Notes under the pieces: model-generated | What the model saw: the letters and a program-made list of their open reading frames with translations, nothing else | Told to the model about the DNA's origin: nothing | Databases searched by the model: none | Program-made: the position numbers and the translations under genes | Shown here: piece after piece, positions 17,971 to 26,481 of the stretch | Layout: each line of letters begins with the position of its first letter | Position numbering within the stretch: position 1 is the first letter of the stretch | Assembly: GCA_017556745.1 (NCBI GenBank) | Contig: JAFYMF010000014.1 | Coordinates: 1-64,000, forward strand | DNA length: 64,000 nucleotides | Direction of reading: 5' to 3' | DNA from: Clostridia bacterium | GTDB taxonomy: Bacteria > Bacillota > Clostridia > Oscillospirales > CAG-272

Positions 17971-18693
17971 TTAATACATTTTTGATTTATTTATATATTT
18001 ATCAGGCGTAAGATTGTTTTTTATTGCATACTCTTTGCCTTCGGCTGCCCAAAGCATGCCTCTCCTGAATATTTCCTGCGAAGCGGGAGCATTATCAAAT
18101 ACGTCGTCATGATGCCCGAGAGCTGAATAGAAAACGCGTCCGCATCCCCAGAATTTCGTCCAAACAACGGGCATATCTATCGGTTTGTTAGCCGCATGAT
18201 AATAATTAACGAGCGGGAAACGAGTGGTCGCTAACACCTCAATTGCAGGATCTATATGTAGGTAGTAGTGCTCGGTACATACTGTAAAATCATCTATACC
18301 TTCCACTATAGGACTTGTCCCGTGGCAGATATTGACAGTATATTCAATACCATCACCGCCGGGATGACTGACCCACTGACCACCTGTTATAAACTGCCAC
18401 TCAGTGTTCTCGCGGAATGAGTCACACATACCTCCGTGAACTCCGGCAAGACCGACACCACTTGCAACTGCTGATGAAACATTAGAAACAAGATCGTAGT
18501 CAATTTGTCCACCGGTCCAGCAAGCAACGATAAGGTCCAACTTTTTAAGTTCCTCTGCGTCTCTCAAACACTCAAGAGTATCACTGACCTCAACAGAGAA
18601 ACCCTCTTTTTGGAGGATATCTGCAAATCTTTTTGAGGTAAGCTGAGGCTCATGGCCGTCCCAACCGCCTTGAAAAATAAGAGCTTTCTTCAT
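17971..18693 (-). CDS. ThuA-like domain protein
   Basis: A 240-residue protein of the ThuA-like (class I glutamine-amidotransferase fold) family: ALIFQGGWDGHEP at the N-terminus, DLIVACWTGG and GLAGVHGGMCDSF in the middle, VVWTKFWGCGRVFYSALGHHDDVFDN near the end. ThuA proteins take part in oxidation of trehalose and other disaccharides to 3-keto forms and sit beside Gfo/Idh/MocA dehydrogenases, exactly as here. The start is the ATG at 18693, with AGGAG 10 bp before it; an earlier ATG at 18753 would add 20 residues and has no site. First gene of the three-gene operon. Confidence 0.88.
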   Translation of the reverse strand: MKKALIFQGGWDGHEPQLTSKRFADILQKEGFSVEVSDTLECLRDAEELKKLDLIVACWTGGQIDYDLVSNVSSAVASGVGLAGVHGGMCDSFRENTEWQFITGGQWVSHPGGDGIEYTVNICHGTSPIVEGIDDFTVCTEHYYLHIDPAIEVLATTRFPLVNYYHAANKPIDMPVVWTKFWGCGRVFYSALGHHDDVFDNAPASQEIFRRGMLWAAEGKEYAIKNNLTPDKYINKSKMY

Positions 18694-18805
18694 TTTTTTC
18701 TCCTGAATATATGTATAAATTAGAATGAGAAAGTGATATTTTCTTAAAAACACAATATCTTTTGAGTTTTTTAAAGAAAATCACAAAGAATTCACATATC
18801 TTCCC

Positions 18806-18834
18806 TTATATAATATCATATTTTATGATATAAT
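18806..18834 (+). promoter_or_regulatory. Probable promoter of the rubredoxin-flavoprotein gene with overlapping palindrome
   Basis: TATAAT (18829-18834) is preceded at 17 bp by a weak TTATAT -35 (18806-18811). The palindrome ATATCATA-TTT-TATGATAT (18813-18831) runs into the -10 box, so a dimeric repressor could cover it. The start codon lies 49 bp downstream. Confidence 0.45.
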
Positions 18835-18883
18835 GACATAAGAAACTTAAAAAAATCATAAATTTTTTTTTAGGAGATAGATT

Positions 18884-19492
18884 ATGGTTAATAAAGCATT
18901 GTATAAAATAGGGTATGGATTATATATCTTAACAGCGAAATCCCCGGATGGTGAGCTTGACAACGGTTGTATAATTAACACTGCAGTTCAGGTCACTGAT
19001 TCACCTAAGGCAATATCTATTACAGTAAATAAATCTAATCTTACCCATGACATGATAATGGAAACAAAGGAATTCAACCTTTCGGTCATCAGCGACGAAG
19101 CACCGTTCGCTCTCTTCGAGAGATTTGGATTTAAGTCAGGAAGATACACAAATAAGTTCGACGATAATATTGAAGCAGGCAGAAGCGAAAATGGTATCTG
19201 TTATGTTTCAAGGTACGTAAATGCATATCTGTGTTGTGTGGTAAAAGCAACTGTTGACCTCGGAACCCACACTATGTTTATTGCGGATGTTACTGATTCA
19301 GAAGTTCTTTCCGAAGTTCCGTCTATGACATACGCGTTCTATCATGCAAATGTAAAGCCAAAGCCCGAAGAAAAGAATGTAAGTGGTTACAGATGTACGA
19401 TCTGTAATTATGTCTATGAAGGTGATAAGTTACCTGACGACTTTATCTGTCCCATTTGTAAGCATGGGGTAAGTGATTTTGAAAAGATATAA
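18884..19492 (+). CDS. Flavin reductase-like / rubredoxin fusion (high-molecular-weight rubredoxin type)
   Basis: A 202-residue two-domain protein. Residues 1-150 are an FMN-binding split-barrel flavin reductase domain (NKALYKIGYGLYILTAKS, NLSVISDEAPF, HTMFIADVTDSE). Residues 165-202 are a rubredoxin: YRCTICNYVYEG and FICPICKHG give the two CxxC knuckles that hold one iron. This layout is that of Hrb of acetogens, which passes electrons from NAD(P)H oxidoreductases to oxygen- or nitric-oxide-reducing flavodiiron proteins. No flavodiiron gene is in the window, so the partner is elsewhere. ATG 18884 follows TAGGAGATAG. Probably an oxidative-stress electron carrier in the cytoplasm. Confidence 0.9.
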   Translation: MVNKALYKIGYGLYILTAKSPDGELDNGCIINTAVQVTDSPKAISITVNKSNLTHDMIMETKEFNLSVISDEAPFALFERFGFKSGRYTNKFDDNIEAGRSENGICYVSRYVNAYLCCVVKATVDLGTHTMFIADVTDSEVLSEVPSMTYAFYHANVKPKPEEKNVSGYRCTICNYVYEGDKLPDDFICPICKHGVSDFEKI

Positions 19493-19533
19493 ATGTTTTT
19501 GTCATTAGCTTAGATACAGCAGGAGAAAAATAA

Positions 19534-22476
19534 ATGATCAGAATCGGTCTTGATGTTGGTTCAACCACACTTAAGTGCGTAGCACTCGATGATAACGGAC
19601 AAATAATATATAATGAGTATCGACGTCATTATTCGAAGATATCTGAAAAAACATCAGAGATGCTTAAAACATTGTCTCTGAAATTTCCTGACTCGGAGTT
19701 TTCGATAACAATATCAGGTTCAGCAGGAATGGGTATTGCGACCGCTCTTGACATTCAGTTTGTTCAAGAGGTTTATGCTACGCGAATAGCAATAAAATCA
19801 CGTGTACCGAACACAGACGTTGTTATTGAACTTGGTGGTGAAGATGCAAAGATACTGTTTCTTGACGGTAGTCTTGAAGTACGTATGAACGGTTCATGTG
19901 CCGGTGGTACCGGAGCATTCATTGACCAGATGGCAACATTGCTTGACATATCTCCTGATGAAATGAATGCACTTGCCACAAACCACGATAAAATATACAC
20001 AATTGCTTCCAGATGCGGTGTTTTTGCTAAGTCTGATATCCAGCCACTTATTAACCAGGGAGCTTCAAAATCAGATATATGTGCGAGTATTTTTTACGCC
20101 GTGGTTAATCAGACCATAGCAGGACTTGCACAGGGAAGAGAAATAACAGGAAACATAGTATACCTTGGTGGTCCCTTGACATTTTTATCACAGCTACGTC
20201 ACAGTTTCGATAAAACACTTGACACGATCGGCACGTGTCCTGAGTACTCTCTTTATTTTGTTGCTCTCGGTGCCGCTCTTGTACCATACAAGAAAGTGTA
20301 TCCATCTCTTGATAATCTCATTGAACAAGTAGGAAAATACCACGGTAACGGAAGTTATGCGGCTTGCAATCCCTTATTTAGAAGCGAAGAGGAATATACC
20401 GAATTCAAGTCTCGTCATGACAAAGCAACTGTTAATATATGCCATGATATACCGAATGGTGAGTATCCTCTATGGATGGGTATAGATGCAGGATCCACAA
20501 CCGTAAAGACTGTTGCGATAAATGATCGCGAGGAAATAGTTTTTGAACGTTATTTGCCTAACTCAGGCGATCCTGTAAATATTGTCAAAAATATTCTTAC
20601 CGAATTTTACGGTGAACATCCCAAAGCTTATGTTGTTTCTTCGTGCGTTACCGGATATGGTGAAGATATAATTAAAAATGCTTTTAATGTGGATCACGGT
20701 ATAGTTGAGACAATAGCTCATTATACTGCTGCAGCCAAATTTGATCCTGAAGTCGATTTTATAATTGATATTGGCGGTCAGGACATCAAATGTTTTAAGA
20801 TCAGAAACGGTACTATAGATAATATATTTCTTAACGAAGCTTGTTCATCGGGATGTGGTTCTTTTCTTCAAACATTTGCCGGTGCACTTGGATATTCAAT
20901 AAGTGAGTTTGCTGAAAAGGGAATATTTGCAAATAACCCGGTAGATCTCGGTTCAAGATGTACCGTATTTATGAATTCATCTGTTAAACAGGCGCAGAAG
21001 GACGGTGCGACTATAGATAATATATCTGCCGGACTTTCCATATCTGTAGTAAAGAATGCTATTTACAAGGTAATAAGAGCTTCTTCTGCCAAAGAGCTCG
21101 GTGAGCATATAATAGTTCAAGGCGGAACATTTTATAATGATGCTGTTTTGCGTGCTTTTGAACAGGAACTCGGATATAATGTTATTCGTCCCAGCATTTC
21201 CGGCCTTATGGGTGCTTACGGCTCAGCACTTTATGCCAAAAGAGGTAACAAGACAGGGGGAATAATATCAAGACCTGAACTTGAATCATTCCGTCATGAT
21301 ACAAGGATAATTAATTGCGGCATTTGTCTCAATAATTGCCGTTTGACAGTCAATACATTCTCAAATGGTAAAAAATACATAAGCGGTAACCGATGTGAAA
21401 AGCCAAATGTAAAAAAGAAATCCGATGTACCGGAAGGTCTTCCGAATTTGTTCAAATATAAACTTGAACAAATAGAAAATTATAAGATATCACAAAAGGG
21501 CTCTAGAGGGAAAATAGGTATTCCGATGGGTCTAAATATGTTTGAAATGTTACCGTTCTGGAGTACATTCTGGCAAAAGCTTGGTTTTGAGGTAATAGTA
21601 TCCGATAAGTCCAGTCGAGAACTTTATCTTTCCGGTCAGCATACCATTCCGTCAGATACAGTTTGTTTCCCTGCCAAACTGATGCACGGACATATAGAAT
21701 CATTACTGACAAAAAATGTTGATGTGATTTTTTATCCATGTCTTACCTATAATTTCGACGAAAATATCAGTGATAATCACTTCAATTGTCCTGTCGTTGC
21801 ATATTATCCTGAGGTTCTCGTTGCAAATGTAGGTGCCTTAGCTAATAAAAAAGTAATTTATGATTACATGGATCCTTCAAGTAAAGAGAGATTTACCCCC
21901 AAAATCACAAATATAATTTCTAAGTATTTTGAAGGCATCTCTAATCGAGAAATATCTGATGCAGTGAATTGTGCATATGATGAATACAAGCTTTACATGA
22001 ACCGATTGAAGGATGAAGGCAGCAAGTATCTTGCTTATGCCAAGAAAAACGACTTGCCTGTAATTGTTCTTTGCGGCCGGCCATATCATCTTGATCCTGA
22101 GGTAAACCACGGAATAGATAAAATGATATCTGATATGGGAGCTGTTATTGTAACAGAAGATGCAATAAGCCACACCATAGATAAATTCCCTTTGAAAGTA
22201 CTTAATCAGTGGACTTATCATGCACGTCTGTATGCTGCTGCAAAATATGTATGCCAGCACCAGAATGATTACAATATCAATCTTGTTCAGCTTGTATCCT
22301 TTGGCTGCGGTGTAGATGCAATAACTACCGATGAGATGCGTAGAATACTCGAATCAGACAGAAAGATATATACACAGATCAAAATAGACGAAATAACCAA
22401 TCTCGGCGCAGTAAAAATAAGACTTAGAAGTCTTTTCGCAACTCTTGAGCGTCAAAACAAGAAGGTAAATAACTAA
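19534..22476 (+). CDS. Acyl-CoA dehydratase activase-like ATPase with two ASKHA domains and a DUF2229 domain
   Basis: A 980-residue protein. Two BadF/HgdC-type ATPase domains follow each other: the first begins GLDVGSTTLK (residue 5) with Cys122 (NGSCAGG) and Cys161 (SRCGVF), the positions of the cluster ligands in HgdC; the second begins IDAGSTTVK (about 318) with NEACSSGCGSF and GSRCTVF. After a Cys-rich segment (NCGICLNNCRLTV, NRCEKP) comes a DUF2229-like part (GIPMGLNMFEMLPF, SDTVCFPAKL, FYPCL). HgdC-type proteins use ATP to inject an electron into 2-hydroxyacyl-CoA dehydratases. In many clostridia this protein and the next are one chain of about 1,400 aa. Actual target reaction unknown. 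Confidence 0.88.
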   Translation: MIRIGLDVGSTTLKCVALDDNGQIIYNEYRRHYSKISEKTSEMLKTLSLKFPDSEFSITISGSAGMGIATALDIQFVQEVYATRIAIKSRVPNTDVVIELGGEDAKILFLDGSLEVRMNGSCAGGTGAFIDQMATLLDISPDEMNALATNHDKIYTIASRCGVFAKSDIQPLINQGASKSDICASIFYAVVNQTIAGLAQGREITGNIVYLGGPLTFLSQLRHSFDKTLDTIGTCPEYSLYFVALGAALVPYKKVYPSLDNLIEQVGKYHGNGSYAACNPLFRSEEEYTEFKSRHDKATVNICHDIPNGEYPLWMGIDAGSTTVKTVAINDREEIVFERYLPNSGDPVNIVKNILTEFYGEHPKAYVVSSCVTGYGEDIIKNAFNVDHGIVETIAHYTAAAKFDPEVDFIIDIGGQDIKCFKIRNGTIDNIFLNEACSSGCGSFLQTFAGALGYSISEFAEKGIFANNPVDLGSRCTVFMNSSVKQAQKDGATIDNISAGLSISVVKNAIYKVIRASSAKELGEHIIVQGGTFYNDAVLRAFEQELGYNVIRPSISGLMGAYGSALYAKRGNKTGGIISRPELESFRHDTRIINCGICLNNCRLTVNTFSNGKKYISGNRCEKPNVKKKSDVPEGLPNLFKYKLEQIENYKISQKGSRGKIGIPMGLNMFEMLPFWSTFWQKLGFEVIVSDKSSRELYLSGQHTIPSDTVCFPAKLMHGHIESLLTKNVDVIFYPCLTYNFDENISDNHFNCPVVAYYPEVLVANVGALANKKVIYDYMDPSSKERFTPKITNIISKYFEGISNREISDAVNCAYDEYKLYMNRLKDEGSKYLAYAKKNDLPVIVLCGRPYHLDPEVNHGIDKMISDMGAVIVTEDAISHTIDKFPLKVLNQWTYHARLYAAAKYVCQHQNDYNINLVQLVSFGCGVDAITTDEMRRILESDRKIYTQIKIDEITNLGAVKIRLRSLFATLERQNKKVNN

Positions 22477-22478
22477 AA

Positions 22479-23783
22479 ATGGCACTGGAACGAATAGAAT
22501 TCACAAAAGAGATGAAACGCACCCATAAGATATTGCTTCCCAATATGCTTCCGATACATATTGGCCTTTTGTCAAAGGTGTTTAATCATCACGGTTTTAA
22601 TACAGAGCTTCTTCAAAACAACGGTCATAACGTTGTTGAATGTGGTCTTAAATACGTACATAACGATACTTGTTATCCGGCACTGCTTGTCATCGGACAA
22701 TTTATCGACGCTCTTCAGAGTGGGAAATACGATGTACACAAAGTAGCCCTTATGATAACTCAGACCGGAGGGGGATGCAGAGCATCAAACTATATACATC
22801 TGCTTAGAAAAGCACTTGAAAAAGCAGGGTTTGGCTTTGTTCCCGTTATATCACTTAACTTTTCCGGAATGGAGAAAAACAGTGGATTTAAGCTCTCCTT
22901 GTCATTTATCAGAAAAGCCATTGCATGTGTAGCATACGGTGATCTGCTTATGACTCTTGATAACCAGACAAAACCATATGAGACCACCAAAGGAGAAAGT
23001 ACAGCTTTAGTCAACGACTGGACAACAAAAATTGCAGATGAACTTTCAAAAGGAAAAGGAGTATCGTTCTCTGCAATAAAAAATAATATGCAAACAATTG
23101 CCGATGATTTTGATAAGCTCAAAATTAATAAGGTTCCGCGTGTCAAAGTAGGCATCGTTGGGGAAATTTACGTCAAATTTTCTTCTCTTGCCAACAATGA
23201 TCTCGAACAGTTTCTTTATGAACAGGGATGTGAGGTAATGGTACCGGGACTTCTTGGATTTATCTATTACTGCATCGATAACATTATTCAGGATGTCAAC
23301 CTTTACGGTGGAAGCGGTGCAAAGAAGAAAATCGCAGAAATGATTCTTAATTTTGCACTCAAATATGAGAAATGCATAAATGATGTCCAAAATAACACAA
23401 AAAACTTTATCGGGTATGCAAACTATAAAACAGCAAAAGAGTTATCCCATGATGTTATTGGTATCGGGTGTAAGATGGGCGAGGGATGGCTTCTGCCTGC
23501 AGAAATGCTTGAACTCATACATAACGGATTTGAGAACATTATTTGTGCGCAACCTTTCGGGTGTCTCCCTAACCACATAGCAGGAAAAGGTATGATAAGA
23601 AAGATCAGAGAAAAGTATCCAAACGCAAATATTGTACCAATCGATTATGACCCCGGCGCAACCAAAGTTAATCAGGAGAATCGAATTAAACTTATGCTTG
23701 CAATAGCCGCTGAGCAAATGGAGAATAAATACGATACCGCGGATTCACAATCATCGGAAGAAAAAATTTTGGTTAATAATTAA
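22479..23783 (+). CDS. HgdB-like / DUF2229-associated partner of the activase
   Basis: A 434-residue protein that corresponds to the C-terminal third of the large single-chain activase-related proteins. It opens FTKEMKRTHKILLPNMLPIH and contains DTCYPALLVIGQF, QTGGGCRASNYIHLLRKAL, EGWLLPAEMLEL and CAQPFGCLPNHIAGKG; the Cys in CYPA, GGGCRA and FGCLPNH are likely iron-sulfur ligands. It begins 2 bp after the previous stop with AAGAAGG as binding site, so the pair is translationally linked and probably forms one complex. The split is clean (different frame, own start), not an obvious frameshift. Confidence 0.85.
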   Translation: MALERIEFTKEMKRTHKILLPNMLPIHIGLLSKVFNHHGFNTELLQNNGHNVVECGLKYVHNDTCYPALLVIGQFIDALQSGKYDVHKVALMITQTGGGCRASNYIHLLRKALEKAGFGFVPVISLNFSGMEKNSGFKLSLSFIRKAIACVAYGDLLMTLDNQTKPYETTKGESTALVNDWTTKIADELSKGKGVSFSAIKNNMQTIADDFDKLKINKVPRVKVGIVGEIYVKFSSLANNDLEQFLYEQGCEVMVPGLLGFIYYCIDNIIQDVNLYGGSGAKKKIAEMILNFALKYEKCINDVQNNTKNFIGYANYKTAKELSHDVIGIGCKMGEGWLLPAEMLELIHNGFENIICAQPFGCLPNHIAGKGMIRKIREKYPNANIVPIDYDPGATKVNQENRIKLMLAIAAEQMENKYDTADSQSSEEKILVNN

Positions 23784-23857
23784 ATAATAACTGTAAAAAA
23801 ACAGGCTTACACTTTTGCACAAGTCCAGTAAAAACGGACAATAGAAAAAACAGAAGA

Positions 23858-23895
23858 CCCCCTATGGTAGAATAAAAAGAAACGACCATAGGGGG
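23858..23895 (+). promoter_or_regulatory. Hairpin that overlaps the ribosome binding site of the IS orfA remnant
   Basis: A perfect 11-bp inverted repeat, CCCCCTATGGT (23858-23868) and ACCATAGGGGG (23885-23895), with a 16-base loop. The right arm contains GGGGG, the only Shine-Dalgarno-like sequence for the ATG at 23903. In several insertion sequences such hairpins hide the start when transcription enters from outside. Here this is inferred from position only. Confidence 0.55.
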
Positions 23896-23902
23896 ATTTT
23901 GT

Positions 23903-24085
23903 ATGTCAAGAGAATACCGACATATAAAACAATATGAGAAAGAAATAATAGAACTTTGGGAACAAGGAGTATGCTTGCGAGAAATTGCTGAAAGGTTTGA
24001 ATTTACAAAAGAACAGGTACAGGAAATTAAAACGAGATATAACAAAAATCAGCGAAAACTCGCAGCAGGAATATCAATTCTATAA
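23903..24085 (+). pseudogene. IS3-type orfA remnant (helix-turn-helix N-terminus)
   Basis: A 60-codon frame: MSREYRHIKQYEKEIIEL followed by a helix-turn-helix (CLREIAERFEFTKEQVQEI) and RYNKNQRKLAAG, the usual N-terminus of IS3-family orfA proteins. The last six residues come from DNA beyond the deletion junction in a foreign frame. It could still be translated as a small DNA-binding protein that binds the element's ends, but it is more simply a fragment. Confidence 0.75.
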
Positions 24086-24152
24086 CAACCAACGTATCCA
24101 ATTAAAAACAAAACTGACACCACTTGAAAAGCGATGTCAGTATGTTGCTTAA
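24069..24152 (+). pseudogene. IS3-type orfB transposase C-terminal remnant
   Basis: In the frame starting at 24069 the DNA reads EYQFYNNQRIQLKTKLTPLE followed by KRCQYVA and a TAA stop at 24150. This is the typical end of an IS3-family integrase (the 'YN..R....L..LTP.E.R' segment). It has no start of its own and overlaps the orfA remnant in another frame, which fixes the site of the internal deletion. Confidence 0.75.
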
Positions 24153-24249
24153 TATTTAATTTTATCTACCATAGTGTCTGTTTTTGTACCGTCCGCACAA
24201 ATTGGGGCAGTTCATTTTAGTGTAAGCTTGTTTTTCTGTAAAAATTCAA

Positions 24250-25326
24250 TCAATTAAGATGTGATTTAATAAAATCGATAAATTTATCCCAGTCATAACG
24301 GTTCATGTAGTTTGTTCCGCGGCGCATATGATATCCTACATTTCCGCTATGCATAACATCACCTTCGCAAGGAAATGCATCCTTATGAACAAGACCGCTT
24401 TTGCCGAACAACTCATATACACCGTTTACAGCAGCGCAGGTGAGAAACTCAGATACAGTGTCAGTACCGTCATCTTCTGCAGCGTTTGCAACATAGAGAT
24501 TTCTTGGAGCAACAAGTGCTGCGAGATAATGCTGATCATACGGGAGCGTATCGACATTATTACAAAGTTCAAAGAAAGAGCGCGAGTACATATATCCGCA
24601 TCTGCCAACATGTTCAGACAGATTACCGTTCTTATTACCACGAGAAAGAGCCATACCTGTCCAAGAGGAAGAATTAGGATAAACAAATGCAAAACGATCA
24701 TCATATGCCCCGGCAAGAAGTGCCGCAGTACCAAGAAAACCGTGACCTGCAACCGCCACATTATCTGCATCGATATTGTCTCGAGTCAAAGCATAGTCGA
24801 GTATGAGGGAGGCCGCCCACGCCCAAACCATAAGCTTTCCGGTATTAGTAGATTCCTTGGGGAACATTCTTGACAGTACACCGTCTGTCATATCGCCATT
24901 GTCAGCGGTAATATCGGTATATTTAAAGGATGCCACTGCAATATCCCTGTCAATTATATCTTCTATGGGAAGATACTGATTTGGCATTTCTGAAGAATAA
25001 TCGATATATATTACAAGTGGAAATTTACCGGGTTTATTCGGATATGAAAAATTAAATGCAAAGGGAAAAGCAATATCACCGAAGTACGCAAGCATCATCT
25101 TTCTTTCAAGAACACCGCTTGCAGCACAGAAATCGTCAATATCAAGCTTTATATTCTTGGTATCAATTCTATCGGGTTTTGCTGGGAATGTACCGTAGCA
25201 AGAATCGGAGAGTAACTCTTTGACCTCCTGTCTTTGAGTTAACCACTCATCTTTCGATTTAACAATTTTTCCGTTATCATTAAGAGGACAAGGAAGTTCT
25301 CTTTTTTTTATTTCATTTGTAATCAT
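24250..25326 (-). CDS. CE15-like alpha/beta hydrolase lacking the catalytic residues (probable pseudoenzyme)
   Basis: A 358-residue protein, collinear with the next gene upstream in the operon. The fold is kept (YPNKPGKFPLVIYIDY, RFAFVYPNSSSWTG, DQHYLAALVAPRNLYVA). But the nucleophile motif GHSRLGK of CE15-type glucuronoyl esterases reads GHGFLGT (Gly196 in place of Ser), the catalytic His position (SGSHYF in the partner) reads RGTNYM (Asn339), and the acidic segment ETDQWADPE has become EDDGTDTVSE. All three active-site parts are changed, yet the frame is intact and the binding-site start is good, which argues against plain decay. It may bind a ligand or pair with the active copy. No signal peptide is seen. 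Confidence 0.8.
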   Translation of the reverse strand: MITNEIKKRELPCPLNDNGKIVKSKDEWLTQRQEVKELLSDSCYGTFPAKPDRIDTKNIKLDIDDFCAASGVLERKMMLAYFGDIAFPFAFNFSYPNKPGKFPLVIYIDYSSEMPNQYLPIEDIIDRDIAVASFKYTDITADNGDMTDGVLSRMFPKESTNTGKLMVWAWAASLILDYALTRDNIDADNVAVAGHGFLGTAALLAGAYDDRFAFVYPNSSSWTGMALSRGNKNGNLSEHVGRCGYMYSRSFFELCNNVDTLPYDQHYLAALVAPRNLYVANAAEDDGTDTVSEFLTCAAVNGVYELFGKSGLVHKDAFPCEGDVMHSGNVGYHMRRGTNYMNRYDWDKFIDFIKSHLN

Positions 25327-25335
25327 GTTTTTCTC

Positions 25336-26421
25336 TTATCTCTTGTTTTCTTTCATATACTTGATGAAGTAATTCCAGTCACGACGGCTAAAGTAATGAG
25401 AACCGCTACGAAGGTGGTAACCAATAGTACCATCATGAAGCACCTCATCAACCTCAGGAAATCTGTCGGGGTAAACAAGAGGCTTTTTGCCGTAATATTC
25501 ATATGCCTGTCCTGCGGCTATACAACCGAGATATTCAGACTCGGGATCGGCCCACTGATCGGTTTCCGCACTGGCAACGTAAAGATTTCTGGGAGCAACA
25601 AGAGCATGCAAAAAGTGCTGGTCGTGAGGCATGGAATGTTCCTTACCCTGATATTTTGCAAAATGCTCGCAGAACCAAAAACCAAATCTTGTATAGACAG
25701 CAGTAAGGTCCTCTCCAACCTTGTCACGGCTGATAGCTGCACCGCCGCATCCGGAGTCATTGGAATAAGCAAACGCAAATCTCTCGTCAAACGCACCTGC
25801 ATAAAGAGCGGTTTTACCAAGTCTTGAGTGACCGGCAACAGACACATTATTCAGATCAACATTATCTCTAGTCTCAAGATAGTCAAATATTCGCATTGCT
25901 GCCCATGCCCACATAGCAATTTTACCGGTATCATGAGGTCCACGTTTTCCGTCAGGGAACAGAACACCGGAAAATCCGTTGGTGAAATCCCAGTCATCCG
26001 CAGTAAAGTCAGTATAGCAGAAAGAAGCTACTGCAACGTCCTGAGCGTTAATTTCTTCTGAAGGAAGATATCTGTGAGGAACATCTGCCTTAAAGTTAAT
26101 GAGAATAACCGTAGGGAACTTGCCGGGCTTGTTGGGATATGTAAAATAGAATGGGAATGAAAATGCTCGACCATTCATAACTATTGTCATTATGATCTTT
26201 TCATGCGTAGCTTCGGATGCACAGAATCTCTCGTTGGAGGATACTGTAGTAAAAAACATCTCATCCGGCTTACCGGGCAGATTACCGTATTCCTCGTATG
26301 AAAGAATCTTCTTGATTTTTTCGCGATGCTTTTCCCACTGTTCAGCGGTAGTAATCTGCACTCCGTTTTCATCTACAAACGGACTGGGCAATTTGCGTTT
26401 TGCAAGTTCTTCTCTGATCAT
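25336..26421 (-). CDS. CE15-like esterase (glucuronoyl/acetyl-xylan esterase type)
   Basis: A 361-residue alpha/beta hydrolase. It has GHSRLGKTALYAGAFDERF (Ser199 nucleophile), NDSGCGGAA, DQHFLHALVAPRN, a conserved acidic segment ETDQWADPES (286-295) and the catalytic His in GSHYFSRRDW (His342). These are the marks of carbohydrate esterase family 15 and relatives, which cut ester bonds between 4-O-methylglucuronate and lignin or between uronates and other groups. There is no signal peptide, so it would act in the cytoplasm on imported oligosaccharides. It is the first gene after a perfect consensus promoter at 26482-26510; the altered paralogue follows 9 bp downstream. Confidence 0.85.
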   Translation of the reverse strand: MIREELAKRKLPSPFVDENGVQITTAEQWEKHREKIKKILSYEEYGNLPGKPDEMFFTTVSSNERFCASEATHEKIIMTIVMNGRAFSFPFYFTYPNKPGKFPTVILINFKADVPHRYLPSEEINAQDVAVASFCYTDFTADDWDFTNGFSGVLFPDGKRGPHDTGKIAMWAWAAMRIFDYLETRDNVDLNNVSVAGHSRLGKTALYAGAFDERFAFAYSNDSGCGGAAISRDKVGEDLTAVYTRFGFWFCEHFAKYQGKEHSMPHDQHFLHALVAPRNLYVASAETDQWADPESEYLGCIAAGQAYEYYGKKPLVYPDRFPEVDEVLHDGTIGYHLRSGSHYFSRRDWNYFIKYMKENKR

Positions 26422-26481
26422 TATAGCTTCCTCACTTTATTTGTAAAATTGTTCATTTAATAAACGAAATAACTACTGCCA

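Larger units (their letters stand above)
23796..24235 (+). mobile_element. Internally deleted IS3-type insertion sequence
   Basis: A 440-bp element with imperfect terminal inverted repeats: AAAAACAGGCTTACACT at the left and, read on the other strand, AAAAACAAGCTTACACT at the right (16 of 17). CTGTA lies directly outside both ends (23791-23795 and 24236-24240), probably the target duplication; the A run makes its exact length uncertain (5-6 bp). Inside are only the first 55 or so codons of an orfA-like gene and the last 27 codons of an orfB-like transposase, joined at about 24066-24071. The centre, with the DDE residues, is lost, so it cannot move on its own but might be mobilised by a full copy elsewhere. 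Confidence 0.78.
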
